Part shown: positions 52,964 to 62,846 of the stretch, in pieces
How positions within the stretch are numbered: position 1 is the stretch's first letter
Layout: every line of letters begins with the position of its first letter
The notes under the pieces: generated by a model
The model's database searches: none
Told to the model about the DNA's origin: nothing
Seen by the model: only the letters and a program-made list of their open reading frames with translations
Made by a program: the position numbers and the translations under genes
NCBI RefSeq assembly: GCF_011634775.1
Contig: NZ_JAALXT010000004.1
Span: 620,001-684,000, forward strand
DNA length: 64,000 bases
Direction of reading: 5' to 3'
Source of the DNA: Thalassoroseus pseudoceratinae
GTDB lineage: Bacteria; Planctomycetota; Planctomycetia; Planctomycetales; Planctomycetaceae

Positions 52964-54025
52964 ATGGATCAACTGTCCGACTACGACTACGAACTCCCTG
53001 CGGAACTGATTGCCAGTCATCCGTTGCCCCAGCGAGATGCGTCTCGGTTGTTAGTGGTCGACCGGGAACGCCAGCGGCTCGAACACCGTTCGATCGCCGA
53101 CTTGCCGGAATTTTTGCAACCGGGAGATTCTCTGGTTGTGAACGACACGCGAGTGCTGCCGGCTCGGTTGATCGGTCAACGGACCGCTACCGGTGGTCGC
53201 TGGGAAGGTCTGTTCCTGAACACAACCACCGATGGCGACTGGCGACTAATGGGGCAAACACGGGGTCGGCTTCAGATCGGTGAAACCGTGACGGTCAACC
53301 CGATTCACCCCGACCGTGCAACCGACGACGCTCAACTTGTGCTCACCCTCATGGAGCGTGCCGACGACGGTGTTCAGATCTGGCATGCGGAAAGTGACGA
53401 ATCGGCAATCACGCTGCTGAATCGGTTCGGCACCATGCCATTACCTCCGTACATGCAGCGAAAGACGGCGGACTCATCCGACTTTGAACGCTACCAAACC
53501 GTGTATGCGCAACATGCCGGTTCGGTCGCGGCCCCCACCGCCGGGTTGCATCTGACCGACGAACTTCGCCAGCGGTGTCAGCAAGCAAAAATTGGTTGGG
53601 AACAAGTCACGCTGCATGTCGGGATTGGAACGTTTCGTCCGATCAAAACCGAACGGCTCGACGAACACGTGATGCATCGCGAGTGGTGTGCGATCGACGA
53701 GGCGACCGCGAAGCGATTGCAAGCCGTCCGAGATGCGAACAAGCGGGTTGCTGCCGTCGGCACCACCAGCGTGCGAACACTGGAGACTGCCGCAGCGAAC
53801 GGCACGATTCAAGCCTTCGAAGGCGAAACCGATCTGTTCCTCCGACCGGGATCGGAATTCCATGCGGTCGATATCTTGCTGACGAACTTCCATCTCCCGC
53901 GTTCATCGCTGCTAGTTTTGGTATCCGCGTTGGCTGGACGCGAACTCATCCGCGAAGCGTACAAGGAAGCCATCCGCGAGCGATACCGCTTCTTCAGCTA
54001 TGGCGACGCGATGCTGATTCTGTAA
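52964..54025 (+). CDS. queA: S-adenosylmethionine:tRNA ribosyltransferase-isomerase
   Basis: QueA transfers the ribosyl moiety of SAM to 7-aminomethyl-7-deazaguanine in tRNA, making epoxyqueuosine. The 353-residue protein begins MDQLSDYDYELPAELIASHP at ATG 52964; the frame is open to 52835 but the earlier part does not resemble the family. Motifs include PGDSLVVNDTRVLPARLIG, QTVYAQHAGSVAAPTAGLHL, VTLHVGIGTFRPI and DILLTNFHLPRSSLLVLVSAL. Other queuosine genes are not in the window. Confidence 0.95.
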   Translation: MDQLSDYDYELPAELIASHPLPQRDASRLLVVDRERQRLEHRSIADLPEFLQPGDSLVVNDTRVLPARLIGQRTATGGRWEGLFLNTTTDGDWRLMGQTRGRLQIGETVTVNPIHPDRATDDAQLVLTLMERADDGVQIWHAESDESAITLLNRFGTMPLPPYMQRKTADSSDFERYQTVYAQHAGSVAAPTAGLHLTDELRQRCQQAKIGWEQVTLHVGIGTFRPIKTERLDEHVMHREWCAIDEATAKRLQAVRDANKRVAAVGTTSVRTLETAAANGTIQAFEGETDLFLRPGSEFHAVDILLTNFHLPRSSLLVLVSALAGRELIREAYKEAIRERYRFFSYGDAMLIL

Positions 54026-54054
54026 CCTCAATTTTCTTGATCCGACTCGATACC

Positions 54055-54552
54055 ATGCGAAGTTTCTCGTTGATGATGGCTCGGTTTCTCGTTTCCGCGT
54101 GGTGCGGTGCGGCGATTCTGTATGTGATCGTTTCAGTCACCGAAATTCGCTATCCGCTGTTCGACTCTCGTATACGAGACATGCTCGCGTTCGTGCGATT
54201 TCCACCGTACTACGTCTGCGGTTTTGCGACGATTGTGTTCGCGTTGATTTTCAATCTGATCGCCATCGGACACCGAGCAATCGGCGAACGCCGTAGCTTG
54301 ATCTCATTGGGCATAGTGACAACCACGCTCGCATTGATGACGCTGGATTACTACTTCGTGTACAGGCCGCTGTCGGAAATGATTCGCCCACCCGGCGGAC
54401 CGAAATCCAGCGAGTTCACGAGTTATCATCGTTGGTCGGAAATCATTAACACAGTCGAAGTCGTGCTGTGTCTAATCGCGGCGGGAGTGTTGAATTGGCC
54501 AAGAACCGTCGATGACAACGAATCATCATCCACGCGGGTCTCTACTCAGTGA
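54055..54552 (+). CDS. Hypothetical membrane protein, four helices
   Basis: ATG 54055 is chosen: the frame is open from inside queA, but this Met begins the first hydrophobic segment (SLMMARFLVSAWCGAAILYV). Four transmembrane helices are predicted in 165 residues (about 7-27, 49-70, 78-98 and 136-154). It lies 29 bp after queA on the same strand, and its last 11 bp overlap the 3' end of hemA. Family unknown. Confidence 0.65.
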   Translation: MRSFSLMMARFLVSAWCGAAILYVIVSVTEIRYPLFDSRIRDMLAFVRFPPYYVCGFATIVFALIFNLIAIGHRAIGERRSLISLGIVTTTLALMTLDYYFVYRPLSEMIRPPGGPKSSEFTSYHRWSEIINTVEVVLCLIAAGVLNWPRTVDDNESSSTRVSTQ

Positions 54553-55822
54553 GATGAAAGAGCCGTTTGAGTGCGTTGAGCAAACCGTCTGGTGGGCCGG
54601 CTTTCGCTTCGTCTTTCAACACAGACAACGGTGGATGCAACAGCTTGTTGATGATCCGCTCGACGGTTTTTTCAATGGCTTGCTGATCGGCTTCCCCGAG
54701 GTGAGGCAACTTTCCGAGCAGTAAATCGACTTCCTGCTGCCGAATCGCGTGCCATTCTTCACGCAACCGCTGGATAATCGGCCCGGTGGCACGGTGATAA
54801 ATATTGTGCATGAACTTTTCGGTTTCGTCCTGCACAATCCGTTCGGCTTTTTCGATCTCTTTCGCGCGGGTGTTACGGTTCCGCTCGCAGGTCGCTTCGA
54901 GATGGTCGATGTCGTAGAGAAAAACGTTCTCGTCCAACCCGCCAATTTCGGGTTCGAAATCCCGCGGGGCTCCCAGGTCGAGAATGAAAACGGGTTTGCC
55001 GTCGGATTGCTCACGGATCTGCCGGAATGTTGGCACATCCATGATCGGTCGATCCGCACCGGTCGTGCTGACGATCACATCGGCTTTGGCCATCCACGTG
55101 TGAAGCTCATCCATGCCCGCCGCCGAACCGCCCCAAGTTTCCGCGAGCTTGGCGGCACGTTCAGGGTTGCGGTTGATGACGACCACTTCGCGGACACCTT
55201 CGTCCTTGAGATACCGCAGCGTTTCCTCGGCCATTTCGCCAGCACCGACGATCAATACAAGCTTGTCATCAAAGCGGTCGAAGATGCTTTTGCCGAAATC
55301 CCCAACCGCAACGCTCGCGATCGAAACTCGGCCGCGTTCCACTCCCGTTTCGCTGCGAACCCGCTTAGAAACCCGGATCGCCCCTTCGAACAAGGCACAC
55401 GTCAGCGGACCACAGGCATCGTTCTCCTGGGCACGCCGATAGGCTTCTTTCACTTGATTCACAATCTGCGGTTCGCCGAGCACCATGCTGTCGAGACTGC
55501 ACGAAACTTGGAACAAATGCCGCACCGCTTCCGGTCCTGCATGTCGCAGTAAGTCGTCTGTGAAGACATCCAACGGAACGTTGTGAAACTCGCTAAAGAA
55601 CTGAGCGATGTCGTCGCGCGAGGGGGTCGGCCCGGTTCCTTCTTGTGCGGTATAAACCTCGACACGGTTACAGGTGGAGACCACCACCATTTCCGAGGTG
55701 GGAAACCGATTTCGCAAGGCTTCATACGCTCGCTGAACCTGTGTTTCAGTCGCGAAAGCCAACTTCTCCCGTACGGAGAGATCGGCGGTATGGTGATTGC
55801 AATAAACGACTTGTAAATGCAT
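54542..55822 (-). CDS. hemA: Glutamyl-tRNA reductase
   Basis: HemA reduces glutamyl-tRNA(Glu) to glutamate-1-semialdehyde, the first committed step of tetrapyrrole synthesis by the C5 pathway. The 426-residue protein has catalytic Cys51 in VVSTCNRVEVYT, FQVSCSLDSMVLGEPQIVNQVK, the NADPH-binding VLIVGAGEMAEETL and a helical dimerisation tail. GAGGAG lies 8 nt before ATG 55822; this ribosome binding site overlaps the stop codon (TGAGGAG) of the upstream hemX-like gene, so translation is probably coupled. Confidence 0.96.
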   Translation of the reverse strand: MHLQVVYCNHHTADLSVREKLAFATETQVQRAYEALRNRFPTSEMVVVSTCNRVEVYTAQEGTGPTPSRDDIAQFFSEFHNVPLDVFTDDLLRHAGPEAVRHLFQVSCSLDSMVLGEPQIVNQVKEAYRRAQENDACGPLTCALFEGAIRVSKRVRSETGVERGRVSIASVAVGDFGKSIFDRFDDKLVLIVGAGEMAEETLRYLKDEGVREVVVINRNPERAAKLAETWGGSAAGMDELHTWMAKADVIVSTTGADRPIMDVPTFRQIREQSDGKPVFILDLGAPRDFEPEIGGLDENVFLYDIDHLEATCERNRNTRAKEIEKAERIVQDETEKFMHNIYHRATGPIIQRLREEWHAIRQQEVDLLLGKLPHLGEADQQAIEKTVERIINKLLHPPLSVLKDEAKAGPPDGLLNALKRLFHLTE

Positions 55823-55834
55823 CGGCGGCTCTCC

Positions 55835-56728
55835 TCAACCACCGACTACAAGAAACGGAGACTCGACGGGACCGCCGCCGTGTTGGGTGTCGAGCACGCG
55901 TCCGGACAACAATGAAAGACTCAAAATTGTTGCCAACAAGAACCCGCCCGCCCCGAGTGTCAACCACGCCACTTGCTTTCCGGTTGGCCGACGTGTGGAC
56001 AGCAACCAAACAAACAGAACCATCATGACCAACCAACCGACACTGTTGCCGATAATCACCGGATCGCTGACCCAGGACATCGGTGCCACGCTCTTTGAGG
56101 ACAGAATCAAACCAATTCCGGTGGCCATGCCGAGCGTCAACAACGGGACCGCGAGCACGACGGCCCACCAATTCCAACGGGCCAATTTTTGCAGATTCGG
56201 CAGGGTGAGACCATTGATCATGGTTTGGGCGGTTTTCAATCGACGGTGTTGGACCAAGTACATCAAACTCAAAATAAATGCCGACGCAACTCCGGCCATG
56301 CCGAGGACTAACAACGAGGCGTGCAACATTTTCCATTCGCGTTCCGCATCGAGCAAATCCTGCGGAGTGCTCTTGACGAAGGCACTAGCCGTGATCAAAA
56401 CCAAGACCAGCGGCAACAGGAAGGGTCCCACGATGACGTCCCGATCCAAGGACATCAAGACCACGTAGAACATCATCGCCAACCAAGCCAGTACCAGCAA
56501 CCAATCGTGCACGGAGCTCAACAGTGGTGGTAGGTTCGCATGTTGCGACCGCACCATCAAATACGCCGTGTGCGCGACCAGTCCTGCAACCGCGAACCCC
56601 AACATCAGCACGCGATTGACGGTCGACTGGCGAATCAAACGAACACATTCCAACCCGAGCGTCACTCCATAGCTCGCCAGGAAGCAGAACAGCGTCACCT
56701 GATTCAGGGAGGAAACCAATCCGCCCAT
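55835..56728 (-). CDS. HemX/CcsA-like cytochrome c assembly family membrane protein
   Basis: This 297-residue protein has eight predicted transmembrane helices (for example LMLGFAVAGLVAHTAYLMV and LLVLAWLAMMFYVVLMSL). Histidines placed as in the haem-handling CcsA family are at HTAYL and KMLHASLLVLGMAG. The WGxxWxWD motif of cytochrome c synthetases is not seen, which favours HemX. In other bacteria HemX lies next to HemA and limits its abundance. ATG 56728 has GAGGAG 9 nt upstream. The stop codon overlaps the hemA ribosome binding site. Confidence 0.85.
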   Translation of the reverse strand: MGGLVSSLNQVTLFCFLASYGVTLGLECVRLIRQSTVNRVLMLGFAVAGLVAHTAYLMVRSQHANLPPLLSSVHDWLLVLAWLAMMFYVVLMSLDRDVIVGPFLLPLVLVLITASAFVKSTPQDLLDAEREWKMLHASLLVLGMAGVASAFILSLMYLVQHRRLKTAQTMINGLTLPNLQKLARWNWWAVVLAVPLLTLGMATGIGLILSSKSVAPMSWVSDPVIIGNSVGWLVMMVLFVWLLSTRRPTGKQVAWLTLGAGGFLLATILSLSLLSGRVLDTQHGGGPVESPFLVVGG

Positions 56729-56943
56729 ACGAAAGCACTCCTCGGTCACATCGTACAAATCAATTCCATTGAGTCCAAGTTATTGTATGCTTTCAGTCCG
56801 GCCGGACAAAGGGTGAGAGAAATGGTGGCCGACCGAGACGATCCATACCGACTGCGTTTGTGCAGACATGTTCACGCAACCGTGGAAGGTGAAAACCGGG
56901 ACGGTTACAATCGGGTGCCCTCTTTTACATCGTGCGGAGTCCT

Positions 56944-59900
56944 ATGGTTGTTCCACTCGAAGCCTACGCCAGCTATGTGCCACGGCATTTGGTGGAGCGG
57001 TTCCAAGCCGACCCCGCTCCCCCACATGAACCGCGTGAGGAGAATCGAACGGCGGTTCTCCTCTTCGCCGACATTGCCGGCTTCACACGACTGACGGAAA
57101 CCCTCGCCCAGGAAGACTCGGACGGAACCGAGAAACTCACAGGGATTCTGAATCGGTTTTTCGGACAGTTAATCGCGGTCGTTGAAGGCTTCGGCGGAGA
57201 CGTGATCAAGTTTGCCGGTGATGCTTTGCTGGCGGTTTGGTCGGTGAAAGATGACGAGTTGCTGTCATCGGTGATGAGGAAAGCCATTCGATGCGCGTTA
57301 ATGGCTCAACAGAAGCTCACGCCGTTTGAAGCCGAAGGCCAATCGCTCGCCATGCGGATCAGCGTGCATGCCGGTCCCGTCCGACTCTTGGAACTTGGCG
57401 GAGGTTTGGGACGCTGGGAACTGCTGATTCTAGGTGATCCCCTGCAGAAACTGTGCGGCACGGATTTACGATCCGACGTGGGAACCGTCGCGGTGTCTCG
57501 ATCGGCTTGGGAACCAGTGAAAGATCAATTCGCAGGCGAGATTCGCGAAAACGGGTCTGTGGTCCTTGAGCCGTCCGTATCGAATGTCTCCATCGATCAG
57601 GCGACGAATCTCCCCATCGCACCGTCCATGGAAAGGGCGCTCCGAGCATTTATTCCCGGTGCTGTTGTCACACGGTTGGCATCCGGTTTGACCGATTGGC
57701 TCGCGGAACTGCGTTGGATCACGGCATTGTTCATTCATCTGCCGATGTTGGATTTCGACGTTCCCATTGAATCCGCTCAAGCGGTGCTGTTGGAATTGCA
57801 GCGGGTGATTTACCGCTTTGAAGGCAGCGTCAATAAGCTCTCGGTTGATGACAAAGGTGTGACAATGGTGGCGGCGTTTGGGTTGCCACCATTGTCTCAC
57901 GAAGACGATCAACGACGAGCCGTGCAAACCGCGATCGCGTTGCGTGAGTTTCTCGACCAACCTGGTTGCGGCATTGGCATTGCCACGGGGCGAGTGTTTT
58001 GCGGTTCCGTCGGAGCACGAAGTCGGCGGGAATATACAATCATCGGCGATGCGGTGAATCTCGCCGCCCGATTGATGCAAGAGGCCAACGCCGACAATCG
58101 AATTCTCGTTGATGAATCGACGTGGCGAGCCTGCAAAAACAGTTTGCCATTTGGACCGGCGAATACGCTCCACTTGAAGGGCAAAGAGGGAGCAATCACC
58201 GCGTACGAACCGTTGCCAGACGTCCCCCCCACGCACGACAACGACTCGGAACCGTTTTCGTTTGTCGGCCGCCACGCGGAACGGGATATCATTCAGCATC
58301 GAATCGCGGCATTGGCACAGACTGAGAAACATGGCGTTGTGATCATCGAAGGCGAGGCGGGAATCGGAAAGAGTTTTCTGATCGATGAACTCATCCGGCA
58401 AGCGAACCACGAGGGAATTCGCGTGTGCCTGGGTGTTGGCAACGCCATCGAAAAATCGCTGCCATACGTCGGTTGGCAAGCGATTGCCGAAGAGTTGCTC
58501 ACCGATGACTTCCAAGAAACTCACAAAGAACTCGCGGAAGTTTTTTCCTTGATGAACGCGATTGTGCCGCTCGGATTGCCGGAGACGGAAACGACTCGGC
58601 AAATGAGTGCCGCCGCCCGAGCCGACAACACGCGACAAATCCTGATTAAACTGATTCGCCATGCTGCCTCGAAGAATCAACTTTTGTTAATCCTCGACGA
58701 TGCCCAATGGATCGACTCGGCATCCTGGGCGATTGTTCGATCGCTGGGCCCGGTGATCGAGCGATACAAACTACCGATCCTGCTTGTCATCGCCACACGT
58801 CCGTTTGATGACCAAACGCCAGAGGAATACGCCGCACTTCGGCAGTCGCCACAGGTCGACAAAATTGATTTGCTTCCGTTTTCTTACGAAGACTGCCAAC
58901 GTCTCATTTGTGACCAACTGCAGACCGAATCGGCACCGAATGAGGTTGTCGATTGGATTTACCGTCGCAGCGAAGGTCATCCGTTGTATTGTGCGGAGCT
59001 GACGCATTTGCTCTGCGACACCGAACGGCTCCATGTTCAAGACGGTCTTCCCGAGTTGCAATGTTCGTTAGAGGAATTGGAACGTCTCAATTTTCCCGAA
59101 GCCGTACAGGGTGTTATCCGAGGCCGCTTGGACCGCCTCACGCCCGAACAACAAATGCTCGTCAAAACCGCGAGTATCGTGGGACGGATTTTTGAACTTC
59201 GCGTGGTGCGGTCGGCCTATCCCATCGAAACCAAACGCAACCTGCTGCCCAACTATTTGCAAACGCTGCAGCAGCGTGACATCACCATTCCAGAGCGACG
59301 TGTCGAACCGGCTCACGCCTTCAAACACGCCTTGATTCAGGAAGTTGCCTACAATTTGATGCTGGCCGAACACCGTCGGCGATTGCATCAGAGCGTGGCT
59401 ATTTTCTACGAACGGTTGATCGAATCGGGCGAGCCCGTCGAAGGGTTGGCCAATGCGTATCCTCTGTTGGCATATCATTGGCAACGTGCCGAAGATGATC
59501 AGAAAACGCGGGAGTATGAACAACTCGCCGGTGAGTACGCCTTGCAAAACGCTGCCTATCGGGAGGCGAAAGCGTATCTCACCGATGCGTTAGCCAACTG
59601 GCGTCGGCATGTTGGTTCGGTCCCCGCGTTGCGACTAGCACGTCTGGAGCGACAAATTGGGGAAGCGTGCTTCGGATTAGGACAACTCACCGAAAGTCGA
59701 CAACACTGCCTTGCTTCGCTTGAGGCACTCGAGGAAAGCGTTCCGACAACTAGCCTGGGTCAAGCCGGACGAATCGGGTTGCAAGTGACCCGCCATTTGG
59801 GACGCTGGGCATTGCGTGCCGCGAGGCTTCTTCGGGAATCGAAGGAAACGCCTGATCCGAACGAATCGCCAACACTCGAGGCGGCACGAGGATTCGATTT

Positions 59901-60936
59901 GCTCATGGAATTGAGTTATTTGGCGAACGATTCCAACGCAATGTTGTTTTCCGCAATGCGAATGCTGAACCTCGCCGAGCAAGCCGGTCCGTCACCGGAA
60001 CTGGCCCGTGCTCGGGCGACCGTCGGGCTCACCGTTGGCCTGGTTCCGCTGAAACGTTCGGCAAACGCTCATTTCCGTGCGGCACGTCAAACGGCCGACG
60101 CGACGAGTCACCTGCCGTCGCAAGCGTGGGTGGCATTGCTCCAGGCGGTTTACCATGTCGGCCGAGGCGATTGGCAAATTGCTCGGGAATGCGTGGCGGA
60201 GTCCCGGGACCACTATCGTCGACTTGGAGACCGACGCAATCAAGGGTCATTATTTGCCATTGAAGGAGTCACGTATTTCTTCCGTGGCGACTACCAAACT
60301 GGTCTCGATATTTGGACCGACCTCCACGAATTTGCTAACCGAGGTGATGATGTCTTACAGCAAGCATGGGGGTACGGCGGACGGGCGTTGAACACGCTTC
60401 GACTGGGGGATGCCGCGACCGCAGCGGAATTGGCTCATCAAGGTTTGGAGCGGTTCCGCACCAATCGTGATTTCATTTCGGAAGTCACAACGCGAGGTGT
60501 TCTGACCGTGGCGAGTTTGCGGCTGGACGACTGGGACGCCGCCGCCACCGCGGCCGATCGAACTTGGCAGCAACTGCAAGAACTCGGACGACCATCGGCG
60601 TACTATCTTTTGGAAGCGTACTCCGCCGTCATCGAGTACCGAATGGCGACGGTTCGTCAGCGACATCGGACCGATGCGGAGACGATCAACTCTGTTCGCG
60701 AAGCTCTGCGAGCCCTGCAAACTTACGCGAAGGTGTTTCCCATTGGGCAACCGAGAACCTTGCTATGGAAAGGTCGATGGGCACTCCTGCAAGGTGAGAA
60801 ATCTCAAGCCATCCGAAACTGGCAGCGAGCAATGACCATCGCCCGCGAACTGCAAATGGATGCCGAGGAACACACCGCGGAACGCGAACTGATGGCAGTC
60901 GATGCCAACCAACCCGCTGCGTCTACAGAACTTTGA
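56944..60936 (+). CDS. Soluble-adenylyl-cyclase-like tandem cyclase, AAA ATPase and TPR protein
   Basis: The 1330-residue protein has two class III cyclase domains, C1 (about 35-190) and C2 (about 255-430). A P-loop ATPase follows (GEAGIGKS at 470-477, LLLILDDAQWIDSASWAIVR), and then a long helical, TPR-like C-terminal half. C1 keeps both metal-binding Asp (FADIAGFT, Asp43; FAGDALLAVW, Asp93) and Lys89. C2 lacks the metal Asp but keeps the transition-state Asn372 and Arg376 (YTIIGDAVNLAARL). One complete active site is thus formed by both domains, as in mammalian sAC, whose order and motifs it follows. Start ATG 56944 has GGAG 4 nt upstream; GTG 56932 is the alternative. cAMP formation is inferred. 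Confidence 0.9.
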   Translation: MVVPLEAYASYVPRHLVERFQADPAPPHEPREENRTAVLLFADIAGFTRLTETLAQEDSDGTEKLTGILNRFFGQLIAVVEGFGGDVIKFAGDALLAVWSVKDDELLSSVMRKAIRCALMAQQKLTPFEAEGQSLAMRISVHAGPVRLLELGGGLGRWELLILGDPLQKLCGTDLRSDVGTVAVSRSAWEPVKDQFAGEIRENGSVVLEPSVSNVSIDQATNLPIAPSMERALRAFIPGAVVTRLASGLTDWLAELRWITALFIHLPMLDFDVPIESAQAVLLELQRVIYRFEGSVNKLSVDDKGVTMVAAFGLPPLSHEDDQRRAVQTAIALREFLDQPGCGIGIATGRVFCGSVGARSRREYTIIGDAVNLAARLMQEANADNRILVDESTWRACKNSLPFGPANTLHLKGKEGAITAYEPLPDVPPTHDNDSEPFSFVGRHAERDIIQHRIAALAQTEKHGVVIIEGEAGIGKSFLIDELIRQANHEGIRVCLGVGNAIEKSLPYVGWQAIAEELLTDDFQETHKELAEVFSLMNAIVPLGLPETETTRQMSAAARADNTRQILIKLIRHAASKNQLLLILDDAQWIDSASWAIVRSLGPVIERYKLPILLVIATRPFDDQTPEEYAALRQSPQVDKIDLLPFSYEDCQRLICDQLQTESAPNEVVDWIYRRSEGHPLYCAELTHLLCDTERLHVQDGLPELQCSLEELERLNFPEAVQGVIRGRLDRLTPEQQMLVKTASIVGRIFELRVVRSAYPIETKRNLLPNYLQTLQQRDITIPERRVEPAHAFKHALIQEVAYNLMLAEHRRRLHQSVAIFYERLIESGEPVEGLANAYPLLAYHWQRAEDDQKTREYEQLAGEYALQNAAYREAKAYLTDALANWRRHVGSVPALRLARLERQIGEACFGLGQLTESRQHCLASLEALEESVPTTSLGQAGRIGLQVTRHLGRWALRAARLLRESKETPDPNESPTLEAARGFDLLMELSYLANDSNAMLFSAMRMLNLAEQAGPSPELARARATVGLTVGLVPLKRSANAHFRAARQTADATSHLPSQAWVALLQAVYHVGRGDWQIARECVAESRDHYRRLGDRRNQGSLFAIEGVTYFFRGDYQTGLDIWTDLHEFANRGDDVLQQAWGYGGRALNTLRLGDAATAAELAHQGLERFRTNRDFISEVTTRGVLTVASLRLDDWDAAATAADRTWQQLQELGRPSAYYLLEAYSAVIEYRMATVRQRHRTDAETINSVREALRALQTYAKVFPIGQPRTLLWKGRWALLQGEKSQAIRNWQRAMTIARELQMDAEEHTAERELMAVDANQPAASTEL

Positions 60937-62464
60937 CGACGACCATCGTCACATCATCCTTCTGTTCGAAATGATCGGCAAACTCCACCGATTGTTGATA
61001 GAGCCGTCGAATGATCTCCCGGCTGCTCTCCGCACGGGATTCGTACAGCAAATCCAATGTTGGTTGCCAACCTAACATCTCTTGATCGGAATCAGACGTT
61101 TCCCGCAATCCATCGGTCGGAATAAACAAGATATCCCCCTGTGATAACGACACCGTTTCCGTGGTCGGTGAGGCATCGTTACGCAGCATTCCCAAAACCA
61201 TTCCCGTATTCACAAGTTTTTCGACCGTCCCATTCGATCTCATCAAGCGAGCATCGTGACCGGCTCCCGCGTAGCGAAGTTTTCGTTTCCCCGGTTCGAT
61301 CTGAACCAAGAACAACGAGACGAACGAACCTTCCGCCATGTCGTCGCAAAGATGACGATTTAGCTGGTTCAGACTTTCCGTGAGATCAAGCCCGCTCTGC
61401 AGCAACGCCCGCAAACACACACGGGTTTCCACCATGTGCAATGCCGGCCCGAGTCCATGCCCGCTCACATCGCCGACCGCAATCACCACCGAGCCATCGG
61501 CCAATGTGATAAAGTCGTAGTAGTCACCGCAGGCGAGTTCCGCAGAGTAGGCAGCTCCCGCGATTTCAAAACCCGGAATCACCGGCGATCCGGACGGATA
61601 AAGACGCTGCTGCACGCGTTCGGCCGCTTCAAGTTCTGCCAAAGCATGTCGATGTTTCATGCTGTCGGTTAAGTCGCGAAACGTAACGACCACACCAATC
61701 GTTTCATCACCGTCCTGAATGGGCGAAGCCGTGTACTCGACTGGAAAACCAGTTCCATCGGATCGCCAAAAAACTTCGTGGTCGACCTGCCGAGGTTGGC
61801 CGTCTCGTAGAACCGAATGAATCGGACATTCCTCGACTGGGTACGGGCTTCCGTCGGCATGCTTGAAATGCAAAACGTCGTGTTGTTTTTTTCCAACTAG
61901 TTCTTGCGCTGGCCATCCAATCATTTTGGCGCCGGCGGCGTTGATGAATGTTGTCCGCCCTTCGCAATCCAATCCATAGACGCCTTCGTTCACGGAATCC
62001 AAAATCAGCTGCAACCGATGGCTGACTTGCTCGCGTTCCTGTTCCGCCGCCACTCGATCGGTGATATCCGTAGAAATCCCCGACATCGCATAGATCCGAC
62101 CTTGTTCGTCTCGCAGGGGAAACTTCACCGAAAGGTAAATGTGGATTCCATCGTCTTGGGGAACCACTTCCTGAAATTGGATCACTCGCCCTTCTTCCGC
62201 CACGCGACGGTCGTTCTCCTGAAAGGCAGCAGCGGTTTCGGCGGGGAAAACGTGATAATCGGTCTTCCCAACCATCTCCTCCTGTTCGACGGAAAACAGT
62301 TCGGCCCACTTCCGGTTGATGTGCAGATAACGCCCAGCCAAATCCTTCACGTAAATGACAGCGGAGGTATTATCGACCAAATCCCTCAGATACGGCTCAC
62401 CATCGGGAACTGGTGGAAACTCCGCGTTCATAGAATTGGTTTCAGATTGGTCGTGTGAACCCAC
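60923..62464 (-). CDS. PAS-PAS-SpoIIE phosphatase
   Basis: This 513-residue protein has two PAS domains (about 28-140, DLVDNTSAVIYVKDLAGRYL; about 148-275, ILDSVNEGVYGLDCEGRTTF) and a C-terminal PP2C-like SpoIIE domain. The phosphatase metal site is visible in ELACGDYYDFITLADGSVV, IAVGDVSGHGLGPALHM and EQKDDVTMVVVKV. Such proteins dephosphorylate anti-anti-sigma factors in partner-switching pathways; none is adjacent. The sensor ligand of the PAS domains is unknown. Start is GTG 62464, or ATG 62431. Its 3' end overlaps the cyclase gene by 14 bp in convergent orientation. Confidence 0.92.
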   Translation of the reverse strand: MGSHDQSETNSMNAEFPPVPDGEPYLRDLVDNTSAVIYVKDLAGRYLHINRKWAELFSVEQEEMVGKTDYHVFPAETAAAFQENDRRVAEEGRVIQFQEVVPQDDGIHIYLSVKFPLRDEQGRIYAMSGISTDITDRVAAEQEREQVSHRLQLILDSVNEGVYGLDCEGRTTFINAAGAKMIGWPAQELVGKKQHDVLHFKHADGSPYPVEECPIHSVLRDGQPRQVDHEVFWRSDGTGFPVEYTASPIQDGDETIGVVVTFRDLTDSMKHRHALAELEAAERVQQRLYPSGSPVIPGFEIAGAAYSAELACGDYYDFITLADGSVVIAVGDVSGHGLGPALHMVETRVCLRALLQSGLDLTESLNQLNRHLCDDMAEGSFVSLFLVQIEPGKRKLRYAGAGHDARLMRSNGTVEKLVNTGMVLGMLRNDASPTTETVSLSQGDILFIPTDGLRETSDSDQEMLGWQPTLDLLYESRAESSREIIRRLYQQSVEFADHFEQKDDVTMVVVKVL

Positions 62465-62846
62465 GGGGAACCTCGAAAGGATAGACGTCGTAACTGAATA
62501 GTCGACGACTGCACTCTACTTTACGAGAACTTCACGCTTGTTTCACGTGATCACCCGCGATTTTTGACCTGGAACACCGAAAAACAACACCAGAACAAAA
62601 GCACATTTTGATCCATATTCGTCCCCCCCATATCAGATTTTCGAAGAATCCCACAGACATTTTGGTTGCCTCTACGACAATCTGGCCGAGATTCACCCAA
62701 CATTTCCTTGCGAACCGCCACCACCTGAGAACACACAAAGCCAACCAAGATAATGCCTTACAACACAAGCACCACCTTCCTCCACCTTCGGCACGCAATC
62801 TGCATCAAGGTTGATTCATAATTGAGACCACTACTGAGGACTTACC
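62465..62846. other. Intergenic region, 382 bp, divergent
   Basis: The frames present are low-quality (many Cys and Trp) and I regard them as chance. No hairpin with a T-tract and no RNA gene are seen. It should carry the promoters of the PAS-phosphatase gene and of the DUF4112 gene. Confidence 0.4.

Noticed and set aside
57466-58680. A 404-residue minus-strand frame inside the cyclase gene
   Set aside because: It lies opposite conserved cyclase and AAA motifs and has no recognisable protein features.
62532-62798. An 88-residue minus frame rich in Cys and Trp
   Set aside because: Such composition is typical of a chance frame opposite A/C-rich DNA; no start signal.
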